Notes: a model not told the origin generated them from the sequence alone. A DNA stretch of 64,000 bases from Thermomonas beijingensis (GCF_020034655.1 NZ_JAIQDJ010000007.1:1-64000); one strand, 5' to 3'. Positions 34,625 through 44,156 are shown, numbered from the stretch's first letter. Program-made: numbers and translations.

Positions 34625-36421
34625 TCAGTGCGGCATCGCCAAATTACCTTCGGCCAGCGGCTTGCCCATGCGCGGCACGGTGTGGATCACCGCATCGATC
34701 GGCAACGCGGCCTTGCCATCTAGGTAAGCATCCACCCGATCCAGGGCGCTGTACACATACGGCAGCAATGGCAGATAGGCGGCGGCCATCGGCGGCAGGG
34801 CGAGGAAGGCATCGAAGTGCTGCGCATTGTCCACTTGCCAATAGCGCACGTCATTGCGGCCTGCGGCCTTGGCCATCGCCACATAAGGTGCGCTTGAAAA
34901 CGCTTGCGGCACCAGACCATCACTGCGGCCATGAATCACCACTACTGGCAGGCCTGCGCGGGGCAGTGTCGCACGGGTGTCGGCAATGCCTTTGCGCACA
35001 CGCTGCGCATCGGCACTGTCGCCGGTCCACAGATTGCGCAGGCATTGCATGCCGGTCAGGCCCATGTCGGTCATGGGCTGTGGATCGACAATGCCCACGC
35101 CCGCGCCTGGTGGAATGCCGGCGGCATCGGCCCACCACGCCGCACGCTCGGCCGCCGTGGCCGCACGCGGGCTGGTGTCGACGTTTTGCGCGGAATAGCG
35201 ATAGCCGCAAGGATGCGCATCGAAAGCATAACGCCCATAGGCCGAGGCGTAGCCCACGGCCACGGCGCGCCACAAATCGAAGGCAACCGAAATACTGCCC
35301 GCGCGCAGCGACGCATCGGTCCAGCCGGCGGCATGCAATTTCGCCAGTGCATCTTTCTGCTGCGCATCCAACGTATCGCCAGCCAACACACCTCGCATTT
35401 TCAATGCCGCGCATTTGGCGTCCAGTCCAGGCATTGCCGGAATGCCCAATTGCGGCAACACGCAAGGCATCAATAGCGCAGCTTCAGTGCTGTAGTCATA
35501 CAGACTGCGTGCGTCTGGCCCTTGTGCGTAAATATTGGGCTCGCCGGCAACCACCGCATCCAGCCACGGTTCGCTATCCTCGGCGGCACGCAGTACCGCG
35601 CCACCGCCGTTGGAGATGCCCACCGCAATCACGCGGGTGTTCTCGAAGGTAAATGGCGCTTGCTGCGGCAATTGCGCATTCAAGGTGGCCAGCGCAAATT
35701 GCGCAGCTTGCTTCACATGCCGGCCCCAATCGGCTTCCGGGTTGTCTTGCGAATGCGCATGTTTGTACGCCACACCGGAGCCACTAGCGGACGCAGGCTT
35801 GAATGCCAATGCGGTATTGCCATTGGCTGCCGCCACGCGGCCATCCAACGCGACTCCCTGCCCGGCATCCAGATCAAAATAATCGGTGCCATTGCCCTTG
35901 TCGGTATAGGCCACCGCGCAGCCACGCGGCAGGCCCCACGCGCCGGCCACCGCGATCGCCCCGTAAATGCCGCGCGAGCCGGACGATGCCGCCACCACCA
36001 CACAGCGTTTGCGTGGGTCGAACCCATCCGGCAATTGCAGCAGCACCCGATGCGGCTGCCTGGCACCGGCCAGCGTGGCCAAGGCACTGAATTCGCGCCC
36101 CGGGACCGTGGCCACGCTGCCATACAGCGTGGCGTAGCCACCGCCGGGAGCCAGATCGGCAATGCCGCGCCAGTTGCTCCACAGCGCACGCCGGCGCAGT
36201 TCGGCGGCGGTGGGGTGTTCGGCATCGCCAAAGGCGGGCGGAATGATCGACTGCAAACCCGCCAAGCCCAAGCCTCCGGTCAGCAAATCATCGGCATCAC
36301 GGTGTGTGGAGATGAGTGGCTGGCTGAACATGGAGGCACCCTTGTGGGAAGCAGGCAGACTGGCGCAGCCTGCCAACAGGGCAAGCGCACTGGCGAAGGC
36401 GCAATTACGGAAGATATTCAT
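34625..36421 (-). CDS. D-(-)-3-hydroxybutyrate oligomer hydrolase
   Basis: A 598-residue exported lipoprotein-like enzyme that splits 3-hydroxybutyrate oligomers into monomers. Signal and lipobox at the start (FASALALLAGC); an alpha/beta hydrolase domain with SSGSRGIYGAIAVAGAWGLP and the nucleophile region VIAVGISNGGGAVLRAAEDS; the carboxy half has the family's PVVVIHGRSDGLVPQAFSSA. It links extracellular or granule-derived polyester breakdown to the dehydrogenase encoded divergently 95 bp away. Confidence 0.9.
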   Translation of the reverse strand: MNIFRNCAFASALALLAGCASLPASHKGASMFSQPLISTHRDADDLLTGGLGLAGLQSIIPPAFGDAEHPTAAELRRRALWSNWRGIADLAPGGGYATLYGSVATVPGREFSALATLAGARQPHRVLLQLPDGFDPRKRCVVVAASSGSRGIYGAIAVAGAWGLPRGCAVAYTDKGNGTDYFDLDAGQGVALDGRVAAANGNTALAFKPASASGSGVAYKHAHSQDNPEADWGRHVKQAAQFALATLNAQLPQQAPFTFENTRVIAVGISNGGGAVLRAAEDSEPWLDAVVAGEPNIYAQGPDARSLYDYSTEAALLMPCVLPQLGIPAMPGLDAKCAALKMRGVLAGDTLDAQQKDALAKLHAAGWTDASLRAGSISVAFDLWRAVAVGYASAYGRYAFDAHPCGYRYSAQNVDTSPRAATAAERAAWWADAAGIPPGAGVGIVDPQPMTDMGLTGMQCLRNLWTGDSADAQRVRKGIADTRATLPRAGLPVVVIHGRSDGLVPQAFSSAPYVAMAKAAGRNDVRYWQVDNAQHFDAFLALPPMAAAYLPLLPYVYSALDRVDAYLDGKAALPIDAVIHTVPRMGKPLAEGNLAMPH

Positions 36422-36515
36422 GCCCTGACTCTAGCTGTAGCGGCAATGACGCGCATCGTACTTTGGTACCAACCCGGCGCAGCGTCTTCCTGTTAGCGTA
36501 TGGAAATGGGTTTGC

Positions 36516-37337
36516 ATGGGAATTTCGATGAACGATACATTCTTGAACGGGCGCACTGCACTGGTGACCGGCAGCACCTCGGGAATTGGCTTGGCGATTG
36601 CCAAAGCCCTGGCTGCCGCCGGTGCACAGGTGGCGATCAATGGCTTGGGCAGCGCCGAACAAATTGAACACGCCATTGTCGGCGTGAATGCTGCCGGCAG
36701 CGGGGGTGCCCGTCACTTCGGTGCAGACTTGCGCGATGCCAATGCCATCGAAGCCATGATGGCCGAGCTGGCCAACTGGAGCCGTGGCGGCGTTGATCTT
36801 CTGGTCAACAATGCCGGCATTCAGCATGCAGTGCCCTTGCACGAAATGCCGGTGGCGAAGTGGAACGACATCATCGCGATCAACCTGTCTTCGGCCTTCC
36901 ACACCATGCGTCTTGCGATGCCGGCGATGGCGCAGCGCGGGTTTGGCCGGGTTATCAATATTGCGTCGGTGCATGGTCTGGTGGCCTCGAAAGACAAGGC
37001 GCCGTATGTCGCCAGCAAATTCGGCATCGTCGGGATGAGCAAGGTCGCAGCGCTGGAGTATGCCGCACAGGGCAGCCGCGATTCGGGTGGCCTCACCGTC
37101 AACTGCATTTGCCCGGGCTGGGTGGAAACGCCATTGATCGAACCGCAGATTGAGGCCCGCATGCACGGTGGCAGCCGCGACGATGGCGTGCGTGCACTGC
37201 TGGCGGAAAAACAGCCCAGCCTGCGCATGAGCTTGCCCGAGGAAATCGCCAGCTTGGCGGTGTTCCTGTGCCGCCGCGAAGCGCACAACATCACCGGCAC
37301 GGCAATGCCGGTGGATGGGGGCTGGACGGCGCAATAA
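36516..37337 (+). CDS. bdhA: 3-hydroxybutyrate dehydrogenase
   Basis: A 273-residue short-chain dehydrogenase oxidising D-3-hydroxybutyrate to acetoacetate with NAD+. Cofactor motif TGSTSGIGLAIA; NNAGIQH; catalytic Ser in NIASVHGLVASKD and YVASK; closing GTAMPVDGGWTAQ. The VNNAGIQH and SVHGLVAS forms are characteristic of this enzyme rather than generic SDRs. A second ATG at 36528 is also possible. It precedes crbR by 3 bp and is divergent from the oligomer hydrolase. Confidence 0.92.
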   Translation: MGISMNDTFLNGRTALVTGSTSGIGLAIAKALAAAGAQVAINGLGSAEQIEHAIVGVNAAGSGGARHFGADLRDANAIEAMMAELANWSRGGVDLLVNNAGIQHAVPLHEMPVAKWNDIIAINLSSAFHTMRLAMPAMAQRGFGRVINIASVHGLVASKDKAPYVASKFGIVGMSKVAALEYAAQGSRDSGGLTVNCICPGWVETPLIEPQIEARMHGGSRDDGVRALLAEKQPSLRMSLPEEIASLAVFLCRREAHNITGTAMPVDGGWTAQ

Positions 37338-37340
37338 GCC

Positions 37341-38024
37341 ATGCCTTGCCTGCTGATTGCCGACGACCACCCGCTGTTTCGCGCCGCGCTCAAACAAGCG
37401 GCACGCGATGCACTGGGCGAAGTGGAGCTGTTCGAAGCCGGTCATTTGGATGCGGCACTTGCACTGCTGGACGCACAGCCACAGGTGGATCTGGTGCTGC
37501 TGGATCTGCATATGCCGGGCAATCACGGGCTGGCTGGCCTGGCCGCCATTCGTGCGCAATATCCCGGCGTGGCGGTGGTGGTGGTGTCAGCCAACGACGA
37601 TCCGCGCGTGGTGCGGCGCGCATTGGATCATGGCGCCGCCGGCTATCTGCCCAAGAGTGCGGGGCTGGAAGACTTGCGCGATGCCATTCGCAGCGTACTG
37701 GCCTGCGATACGTGGCTGCCCCCCGCCCTACGCGCCAGCGTGGCACGCGCAGCCTCTTCGCAGCACGATGCCGACCTTGCAGCGCGCTTGGCCAGTCTGT
37801 CGCCACAACAATTCCGTGTACTGGCATTGGTGGCGCAGGGCTTGCTCAACAAGCAAATCGCGGATCGTCTGGATGTGCAGGAACGCACCGTGAAAGCGCA
37901 CCTGACCGCCATCTTCGAACGCCTAGGCGTGCGTAACCGTACCCAAGCCAGCGTGGTGTTGCGTGAGCTGGAATTGAGTGACCCGGCGCGGTTGATCGAA
38001 GGCGACGTTGCGCTTTCGCGCTGA
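37341..38024 (+). CDS. crbR: CrbR-like LuxR/NarL response regulator
   Basis: A 227-residue two-component regulator: receiver with the phosphoacceptor Asp at residue 55 (LVLLDLHMPG), Lys of the active site in GYLPKSAG, then a LuxR-type helix-turn-helix (LSPQQFRVLALVAQGLLNKQ, ERTVKAHLTAIFERLGVRNR). The partner kinase gene with an SSF transporter domain (38435-41782) lies convergently after the DnaA-box region. CrbR relatives (also called ErdR) control acetyl-CoA synthetase and acetate use in Vibrio and Pseudomonas. The name is by analogy. Confidence 0.85.
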   Translation: MPCLLIADDHPLFRAALKQAARDALGEVELFEAGHLDAALALLDAQPQVDLVLLDLHMPGNHGLAGLAAIRAQYPGVAVVVVSANDDPRVVRRALDHGAAGYLPKSAGLEDLRDAIRSVLACDTWLPPALRASVARAASSQHDADLAARLASLSPQQFRVLALVAQGLLNKQIADRLDVQERTVKAHLTAIFERLGVRNRTQASVVLRELELSDPARLIEGDVALSR

Positions 38025-38066
38025 TGCACTGCGTACGAAAGTGCTGGTGATTTTTTGGCCACACAT

Positions 38067-38146
38067 CTTGACAGGCTCGCTGCACAAAGCGCTCCGGCAG
38101 TTATCCACATGATTGTTGAAGCGTCATCCACAAGCGCTGTGGAAAA
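38067..38146 (+). repeat. DnaA-box module 1
   Basis: CTTGACA at 38067; boxes TTATCCACA (38101-38109), TCATCCACA (38124-38132), inverted TGTGGAAAA (38138-38146). Gaps 14 and 5 bp. Confidence 0.75.
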
Positions 38147-38214
38147 CCACGATATGCCGCCGTGATGCAGGAAAAATATTTTTGAAATGTTGTGGCCATA
38201 TTTTCACCACACCA

Positions 38215-38294
38215 CTTGACAACCCTGCCACACAAGTCGCGCAGCGTGTTATCCACACGTTTATAGGGCAGTGATCCACAGCTGATGTGGACAA
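38215..38294 (+). repeat. DnaA-box module 2
   Basis: CTTGACA at 38215; boxes TTATCCACA (38249-38257), TGATCCACA (38272-38280), inverted TGTGGACAA (38286-38294). Gaps 14 and 5 bp. The whole module repeats the internal spacing of module 1, 148 bp further on. Confidence 0.75.
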
Positions 38295-38326
38295 GCGAAA
38301 CGATGCAATTCCACAAGCAAAACCAT

Positions 38327-38430
38327 CTTGAACAAAATTTCACCAATAGTCTGCAGGCCGCGCCACGCAATGCGCTTGGATGTTTATCCACACCCTTGTG
38401 CGGATGCTCATCCACAGTCTGTGTGGACAA
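38327..38430 (+). repeat. DnaA-box module 3
   Basis: CTTGAACA at 38327 (spaced differently); boxes TTATCCACA (38384-38392), TCATCCACA (38408-38416), inverted TGTGGACAA (38422-38430). Gaps 15 and 5 bp. Confidence 0.75.
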
Positions 38431-38434
38431 CCGC

Positions 38435-41400
38435 TCAGGGTGAATTGCGTGCAGCCAACATGCGATCAAGGATTGACTTCAGCGCCAATGGTCTGAGCGG
38501 TTTCATCAGCAAAGGCAAGCCTGCTTCTTGCGCGGCGGTACGCACTGCGCCGGTACGATCTGCGCTGAGAATCAGGCATGGAATGGACGCGTGCAATTCA
38601 CGTAATCGGTGATGCAACGACACCCCATCATCACCGTCATCCAGGTGGTAGTCGAAAATCCACAACGCGCATGGCTGCTGTGCCAGCGCACGCATTGCCG
38701 CTGCGCCGTTGCTTGCAGCAATCACTTCGCACCCCCAGCTTTGCAATACGCCGGCCAATGCATCCAATGCCGTAGCTTCATTGTCCACAATCAGCACGCG
38801 CAAGCCGGAAACCCCGCGCATGGGTGTGGTTCCAGGTTGTGCCGCTGCCGCTCGCGGCACGCTAAGGGCAAAACAACTGCCGCGCTGGACAATACTGACA
38901 AGCGACAACTCCGCACCCAGTAATCCCGCGATGCGTTTTGCAATCGCCAACCCCAAGCCAAGCCCCAGCCCGGGTGCTTGATCGCCACGCCGAAACTCCT
39001 CGAAAATCATTTCGCGCTGATCGGGCGCAATGCCGGGGCCACTATCGTGAACTTCAATCCGCAGCCCAAGCCCGCGCCGCCTAACCCCTAGCAACACGCG
39101 ACCACTGCTGGTGTAACGCAGCGCATTGGCAAGGAAGTTTTGCAATACGCGGTGCAACAGTTGCGGGTCGCTGTGCACCCACGCACGCGTGGCGACATAG
39201 TGCAGTTGCAGGCCGCGTTCTGCAGCCAATACCCGAAATTGGGCCACCAATGGATCCAACACTTCGCTCAATGGAAATATCCGCAACTCCGGAACCAAAC
39301 CACCGGCTTCCAGACGCGACATATCCAGCAATGTGCCAAGCAAGTCGGTGGTGGTGTCTAATGCACTACCGATATGCGCAGCCAGTTCGCGTTGCTCACC
39401 CACGCTGCGTTGTTGCAACGTGTCTGCAAACAAATGGGCCGCGTGCAACGGCTGCAACAGATCATGCCCAATCGCGGCCAAGAAGCGACTTTTGGCATCG
39501 TTGGCGTGCTCGGCTTCGCGTTTTGCGGTTTCCAGCAACGCGGTTCGCTCGATGACGCGCTGCTCCAGCGTTTCATTGCTGCGCTTGAGTTCGCTTTCCG
39601 TCTGTCGGAATGCGGTGACATCGGTGAAGGTGGCCACAAACCCGCCGCCGGGCATCGGGTTGCCGCGAATTTCAATGATGCTGCCATCGGGGAACACGCG
39701 CTCGGACAGGTGCGAAGTGCCGGCGCGCATATGCTCAAGGCGGCGCTGCAAGGCATCGTTGGCGCGCTCGAGGCCCGCCACTTCCCGCAACGCCCAGTTG
39801 GATGCCTCGGCGATTGGCATGCCTACCCGCAACATGCCGGATGGAAAGCCGAACAGTTCTGCGTAGCGGCGGTTCCACGCCACCAAATGCAACTGTGCAT
39901 CCACGACGCTGATGCCTTGGCTCATGTTTTCCAGCGCGGCCTCCAGCACGCGCTGGTTGAAGCGCAAATCTTCGCTGGCTTCACTGACGATATTGGCCAC
40001 GGTGTCGAGGTCTGCACCGGAGGCATCGCGGCGTGCCGCATCCAGCAACAAGCGCGCCGAGGCACTGCCCAGCACCGCTGCCAACTCATGCTCCAGACGT
40101 GATTCCTGCACTGCCGGTACCGGGCCGCTGGCCGGTGCACCTTGCAAGAGTTCCTCAACCCGTGCAGCAGGCAGAAAGCGACGCCCGGCATTGCGCAGGG
40201 TACGCACATCACTGCCGCGTGCATTTTGTTGACGGGTCGCGCCGTGCAGGTTGGCGGCTACCAAGGTGATGCCCGTGCCGACAAACAAACTGACGCCCAC
40301 CGCGCGTGCCAGCCGGCTCCACCCGGTCAAGCCGAACATCGCCTCGGGTGCCAGCCATGCCTGCCCGAACGGCCCGGCATGCAGCCAATCCGGATGGGCA
40401 CCCGCACTGGCCGTCAACAGCGGCACCAACATCACCCAGCACCACGCGGCAAACCCGGCCAGCACACCAAGACTGGCCGCTGGCCCCGGCGTCTGCGGCC
40501 GCCACAGTGCAAACGCCAGCGCTGGCATCAAGGTAGCCAAGGCCGAAAACGACACCGCGCCCACATCGGCCAATACCGCATTGCCGCTGACCAACCGGCT
40601 ATACGCCCAACCCGATAACATGATGGCAACAATGCCGAATCGTCGCAGCAGCAACAGGTCGCCACTGTGGTCACTGGCCTTGCCGCGTGCCCACGCACCA
40701 CGCAGCAGGCCGGGTGCAAACCAATGGTTGCCGATCATCAGGCTCAGCGTGAGCGTGCTGACAATCACCATGCCGGTCGCCGCACTCAAGCCCCCCAGAA
40801 ACACCAGCAAGGCCATGCCGGCGTGCCCCTGCACCATCGGTAGCGCCAAAGCGTACATATCGGTGGGAACGTGCTCCCCCAGCAGGGCCGCGCCGGCACG
40901 CGCCAGCGGCAAAGTGGGCAGCGCGATCAACAGCAGATACAGCGGAAACTGCCAACGCGCGGTGCGCACGTCCCGTTCGTCGCGGCATTCCACTACACCC
41001 ACATGGAATTGGTGCGGCATCAGGAACATCGCCAGTGCCCCCAAAATCACCAAAGGCATGAAGCCACCTGCGGACGATGATGGCGGCAAACGTGGCGCAC
41101 TGGGCAATGTGTGCAGGCCCAGCCACACAAACCCGCCCAGCGCCAGCATGACCAATAGTTTGAACAACGATTCGAATGCCAGTGCCAGCACCAACCCGCG
41201 GTTGTGCTCGGCCGCACTCACCCGGCGGGTGCCAAACATCATGGCGAACAAAGCCATTGCCAGCGCCACGTACAACGCACCATCCCGCCACAGCGGCGGT
41301 GCGCCATCATCGGCCGCACCGGTGCCCGCCGTCAGCGTGGTGAAGCTCATGGTGATCGCCTGCAGTTGCAGCGCGATGTAAGGGATCAACCCCAGCACTG

Positions 41401-41782
41401 TCACCAAGGTGACGATCGCGGCAAGCCATGCGTCTTTGCCTAAGCGCGTGGCAATGAGATCGGCCAGCGACGTCGCATTGGTTTGCCGCGCCAGCCGTAC
41501 CAGCCGTATCAAAAAGACAACCGCCAGCGCGTAGCACAGGATGGCGCCAATGAAAGTGGGCGGCAGTGGCCAGCCATAACGGGCCGCTTGGGTGACGGTG
41601 CCGTAGAACGTCCACGAGGTGCAATGCACCGCCAACGACAAGCCGTACACATGCCGCCAGTGCTTCGCAAACGCATCTGGATGGCGCTCGGCGTACAGAC
41701 CGGTGCCAAACAGCAGACCCAGCCACAGCAATGCAGCAGCAACGACAGCGGCGATACTCAGCATCGCCGCGCCTTCAGCCAT
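38435..41782 (-). CDS. crbS: CrbS-like hybrid histidine kinase with sodium:solute symporter domain
   Basis: A 1115-residue membrane kinase. The first 500 residues form a sodium/solute-symporter (SSF) domain with about 13 hydrophobic segments (HVYGLSLAVHCTSWTFYGTV near the start is typical). Then PAS (VLEAALENMSQGISVVDAQL), a coiled linker, HisKA with the phosphoacceptor His at about residue 773 (AAIGHDLLQPLHAAHLF), HATPase (VHDSGPGIAPDQ, GLGLGLAIAKRI) and a receiver with Asp near 1044 (LWIFDYHLDDG). This is the CrbS/MxtR architecture thought to sense acetate or a related metabolite. The start may be 41764, where AAGG precedes ATG. Partner regulator at 37341. Confidence 0.9.
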   Translation of the reverse strand: MAEGAAMLSIAAVVAAALLWLGLLFGTGLYAERHPDAFAKHWRHVYGLSLAVHCTSWTFYGTVTQAARYGWPLPPTFIGAILCYALAVVFLIRLVRLARQTNATSLADLIATRLGKDAWLAAIVTLVTVLGLIPYIALQLQAITMSFTTLTAGTGAADDGAPPLWRDGALYVALAMALFAMMFGTRRVSAAEHNRGLVLALAFESLFKLLVMLALGGFVWLGLHTLPSAPRLPPSSSAGGFMPLVILGALAMFLMPHQFHVGVVECRDERDVRTARWQFPLYLLLIALPTLPLARAGAALLGEHVPTDMYALALPMVQGHAGMALLVFLGGLSAATGMVIVSTLTLSLMIGNHWFAPGLLRGAWARGKASDHSGDLLLLRRFGIVAIMLSGWAYSRLVSGNAVLADVGAVSFSALATLMPALAFALWRPQTPGPAASLGVLAGFAAWCWVMLVPLLTASAGAHPDWLHAGPFGQAWLAPEAMFGLTGWSRLARAVGVSLFVGTGITLVAANLHGATRQQNARGSDVRTLRNAGRRFLPAARVEELLQGAPASGPVPAVQESRLEHELAAVLGSASARLLLDAARRDASGADLDTVANIVSEASEDLRFNQRVLEAALENMSQGISVVDAQLHLVAWNRRYAELFGFPSGMLRVGMPIAEASNWALREVAGLERANDALQRRLEHMRAGTSHLSERVFPDGSIIEIRGNPMPGGGFVATFTDVTAFRQTESELKRSNETLEQRVIERTALLETAKREAEHANDAKSRFLAAIGHDLLQPLHAAHLFADTLQQRSVGEQRELAAHIGSALDTTTDLLGTLLDMSRLEAGGLVPELRIFPLSEVLDPLVAQFRVLAAERGLQLHYVATRAWVHSDPQLLHRVLQNFLANALRYTSSGRVLLGVRRRGLGLRIEVHDSGPGIAPDQREMIFEEFRRGDQAPGLGLGLGLAIAKRIAGLLGAELSLVSIVQRGSCFALSVPRAAAAQPGTTPMRGVSGLRVLIVDNEATALDALAGVLQSWGCEVIAASNGAAAMRALAQQPCALWIFDYHLDDGDDGVSLHHRLRELHASIPCLILSADRTGAVRTAAQEAGLPLLMKPLRPLALKSILDRMLAARNSP

Positions 41783-41879
41783 GGGGGTGGGGTTCGATCA
41801 TCGGGCCACATTGCTGGCGAGCATAACGCGACGGCGAGCCGAAGCCCGCCGCCGCGCCGTCACCGCCCCAGGGGTTGGG

Positions 41880-44156
41880 TCAGAAGTTGTAGCGCGCAGT
41901 CAGGCTGAACTGGCGAGGCGCACCGTAGAAACCCGTCATCACACCAAGTGCCGACACCAGGTTGTACCCGGTTGTGCGGTATTCCTTGTTGGTCAGGTTG
42001 GTGCCGGCCAGTGACAGAGACCATGCATCATTGATCCGCCAAGTCACGTTTGCATTGACCAGACCATAGCCATCCTGGGTAATCGGGCTGGCAAGCGCCC
42101 CGGTCACTGGGTCCTTCACGATTTCGGTGGTGGCCACTACCTTGGACTGATAGCTATAGCCAGCACGCGCGGACAGATGCCCACCATTGGCTAGATCGGT
42201 ACGCCATTCAAGGTTGATCGCACCCGAGAAATCCGGGGCGTTGGTCATTGCTTGTTGCTTGGCAATATTCACCCCTTTGAACATGTACTCATCAAACTTG
42301 GCATCCATCCAGGCCAGATTTCCGGTAATCGCCCAGTGCTGGGTCGGCAGCCATTGGTATTCGACTTCCAGGCCATTGATGGTCGCGGCACCGGCATTGG
42401 TGAAATCGCCGAAGAACGCATCATCCTTGCCGTCGTTATTGCTGTCGTAAGCAGTGAAGATCGACAGCTGGATATCCTTGTATTTGTTGTGGAACGCGGC
42501 CAAGTTCAAGAACAGACGTTGGTCCAGCAGCCCCATCTTGCTGCCAATCTCGTAACTGTCGACCTGCTCGTCCTTGAACGGTTCAGCCGACCGTGGCACC
42601 GCAGTAGCTTGGGCGCGGATGTTGTACCCCCCCGACTTGAAGCCACGCGAGGCATTACCGTAGACCATGATGTCGGGGGTGATCTGGTAGTCCAGCGAGA
42701 CCTTTGGCGACATGTTCTTGAAGTTGATGGTCTTGTTGAAATTCGCCGAGACTGCTGTTTGCTTGCTGAAAGTTCCGTCGCTATAGCTACGATTAAGAAC
42801 GACAGCGTGCTTGTCTTCGTCGGTGTAGCGCGCACCAACATCGATTGAGAATTTGTCAGTGACATCAAAGGTCCAGTCGGCATACACGGCGATGCTGTCC
42901 GTCATCACCTTGCCTTGGGTGTCACCAAATAGCAGGCCATAGAAATTGTTCAGCACCTGGCCACCGGCCTCGCCGCTGAAAGAATACAGGCCAACCACCC
43001 CGCGCGAGCGACCACCGCCGTCGTAGTTGACTTGAAGTTCTTGACTCACCTGCTGGTCGTTGTAGAAGGCTTTGACGTCCGCGATCGGGAATGGCAGCGT
43101 ATCGAAATCGATGTTGGTCTCGGTATCAGACTCGCGTTTTGCCAACACGTATTTGAGTGTCCAGTTGTCGTCTGCCCGATAGTTCACGGTCATCGATGCA
43201 CCATCCACCTTGGTGTAATTCGTGTTGGGCATCCCGTTACGTACGTCGTAACGGCTGTCCAGCGGCAACCAAGTAGACAGCCCCGGGAACAGGAAATTGG
43301 CCGTTGCATTGGTGTTTGGTGCTAGCAGCTTGGCACCGCGCACGCCTGAATCGTCCTTCATCCAGTCCATTGCAAACTGGATGTCGAAACTGTCGGTGAC
43401 ATATGCACCCAGTTGAGCACGCACGACCTTGATGTCTTTGTCGCTCACCTGATCGCCAGTGCGAATGTTTTCACCAAAGCCGTCACGGCTCAGGCTCGCA
43501 GCAGTAATGCGAGCGCGCAAAGTATCGCTACCCAAGCCGCCGCCCAACCCCAGCTTGAAATCGCGCTGACCATAGTTGCCAAGGGTGACCGCACCGAAGC
43601 CGTTGAACTCTGGCGACAGTGCGCGTGTTACGTACTTGATTGCGCCACCGATGGTGTTCTTGCCGTACAGGGTGCCCTGCGGGCCGCGCAGCACTTCCAC
43701 GCGCTCAACATCCAGTACATCCAGTAAGGCACCCTGCGGGCGGGCCAGATAGACATCGTCCAAGTACAGGCCCACACCAGGATCAACGCCCCACAGAGGA
43801 TCAGACTGGCCAACGCCCCGGATGTAGGCAGTGATGGTGGTATTTGATCCACGCGCGGCGTAGATGGTCATATTCGGCACCTGCGCACCCAGATCCCCCA
43901 GATCCTGGATATTGAGCTTGTCTAACGAATCGGCAGTGAACGCGGTGACCGCGACTGGCACGTCCTGCAGGGTTTCTTCGCGTTTGCGGGCAGTGACCTT
44001 CACGCTTTCAAGGGTTGTCGCCTTTTGTGCCGCGGGAGTGGCCGCCTGCTCGCCGTCCTTGCCCTTGGCAGCATCCTGCGCCAAAGCAGGAGCTCCAATC
44101 AGGAACGACATCGCCAGTGCACCGTGAACAGCCAGACTCAATTGCTTACGCTTCAT
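41880..44156 (-). CDS. TonB-dependent outer-membrane receptor
   Basis: A 758-residue active-uptake receptor: signal peptide, then the plug (TLESVKVTARKREETLQDVP, with VERVEVLRGPQGTLYGKNTI, IGGAIKYVT) and a 22-strand barrel finishing in a terminal aromatic (SLTARYNF). Start at 44156 is supported by GGAGG upstream; the frame opens at 44204. No substrate motif is visible. It is the only TonB receptor in the window and is divergent from the GntP-type permease, so together they might import a small organic acid or its oligomer; this is speculative. Confidence 0.9.
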   Translation of the reverse strand: MKRKQLSLAVHGALAMSFLIGAPALAQDAAKGKDGEQAATPAAQKATTLESVKVTARKREETLQDVPVAVTAFTADSLDKLNIQDLGDLGAQVPNMTIYAARGSNTTITAYIRGVGQSDPLWGVDPGVGLYLDDVYLARPQGALLDVLDVERVEVLRGPQGTLYGKNTIGGAIKYVTRALSPEFNGFGAVTLGNYGQRDFKLGLGGGLGSDTLRARITAASLSRDGFGENIRTGDQVSDKDIKVVRAQLGAYVTDSFDIQFAMDWMKDDSGVRGAKLLAPNTNATANFLFPGLSTWLPLDSRYDVRNGMPNTNYTKVDGASMTVNYRADDNWTLKYVLAKRESDTETNIDFDTLPFPIADVKAFYNDQQVSQELQVNYDGGGRSRGVVGLYSFSGEAGGQVLNNFYGLLFGDTQGKVMTDSIAVYADWTFDVTDKFSIDVGARYTDEDKHAVVLNRSYSDGTFSKQTAVSANFNKTINFKNMSPKVSLDYQITPDIMVYGNASRGFKSGGYNIRAQATAVPRSAEPFKDEQVDSYEIGSKMGLLDQRLFLNLAAFHNKYKDIQLSIFTAYDSNNDGKDDAFFGDFTNAGAATINGLEVEYQWLPTQHWAITGNLAWMDAKFDEYMFKGVNIAKQQAMTNAPDFSGAINLEWRTDLANGGHLSARAGYSYQSKVVATTEIVKDPVTGALASPITQDGYGLVNANVTWRINDAWSLSLAGTNLTNKEYRTTGYNLVSALGVMTGFYGAPRQFSLTARYNF

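Larger units (their letters stand above)
38025..38434. other. non-coding DnaA-box array between convergent crbR and crbS
   Basis: No gene in 410 bp. The region contains three copies of a module of three 9-mers resembling DnaA boxes: an exact TTATCCACA, a second direct box (TCATCCACA, TGATCCACA or TCATCCACA) 14-15 bp later, and an inverted box (read on the other strand TTTTCCACA or TTGTCCACA) 5 bp after that. Exact boxes are at 38101, 38249 and 38384. A repeated CTTGACA lies 34 bp before the first two. The AT-rich stretch GAAAAATATTTTTGAAATG (38170-38188) lies between modules 1 and 2. The last inverted box ends 4 bp before the kinase stop. Because both flanking genes end here, it is not a promoter. 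An origin-like, DnaA-titrating or DnaA-reactivating role is inferred. Confidence 0.75.

Noticed and set aside
38025-38434. Interpretation as a promoter region or as the proven chromosomal origin
   Set aside because: Both flanking genes end here, so it cannot be their promoter. The origin claim is not accepted because no dnaA, dnaN, gidA/mnmG, parAB or rep genes are present and skew was not computed.
38025-38434. CRISPR array
   Set aside because: The repeated units are 46-47 bp modules with internal 9-mers and are few (three) and imperfect; there is no unique-spacer pattern and no cas gene.
40251-41381. 376-codon plus-strand frame opposite crbS
   Set aside because: Mirror of the SSF transmembrane region; composition is Pro/Ser/Asn-rich with no domain.
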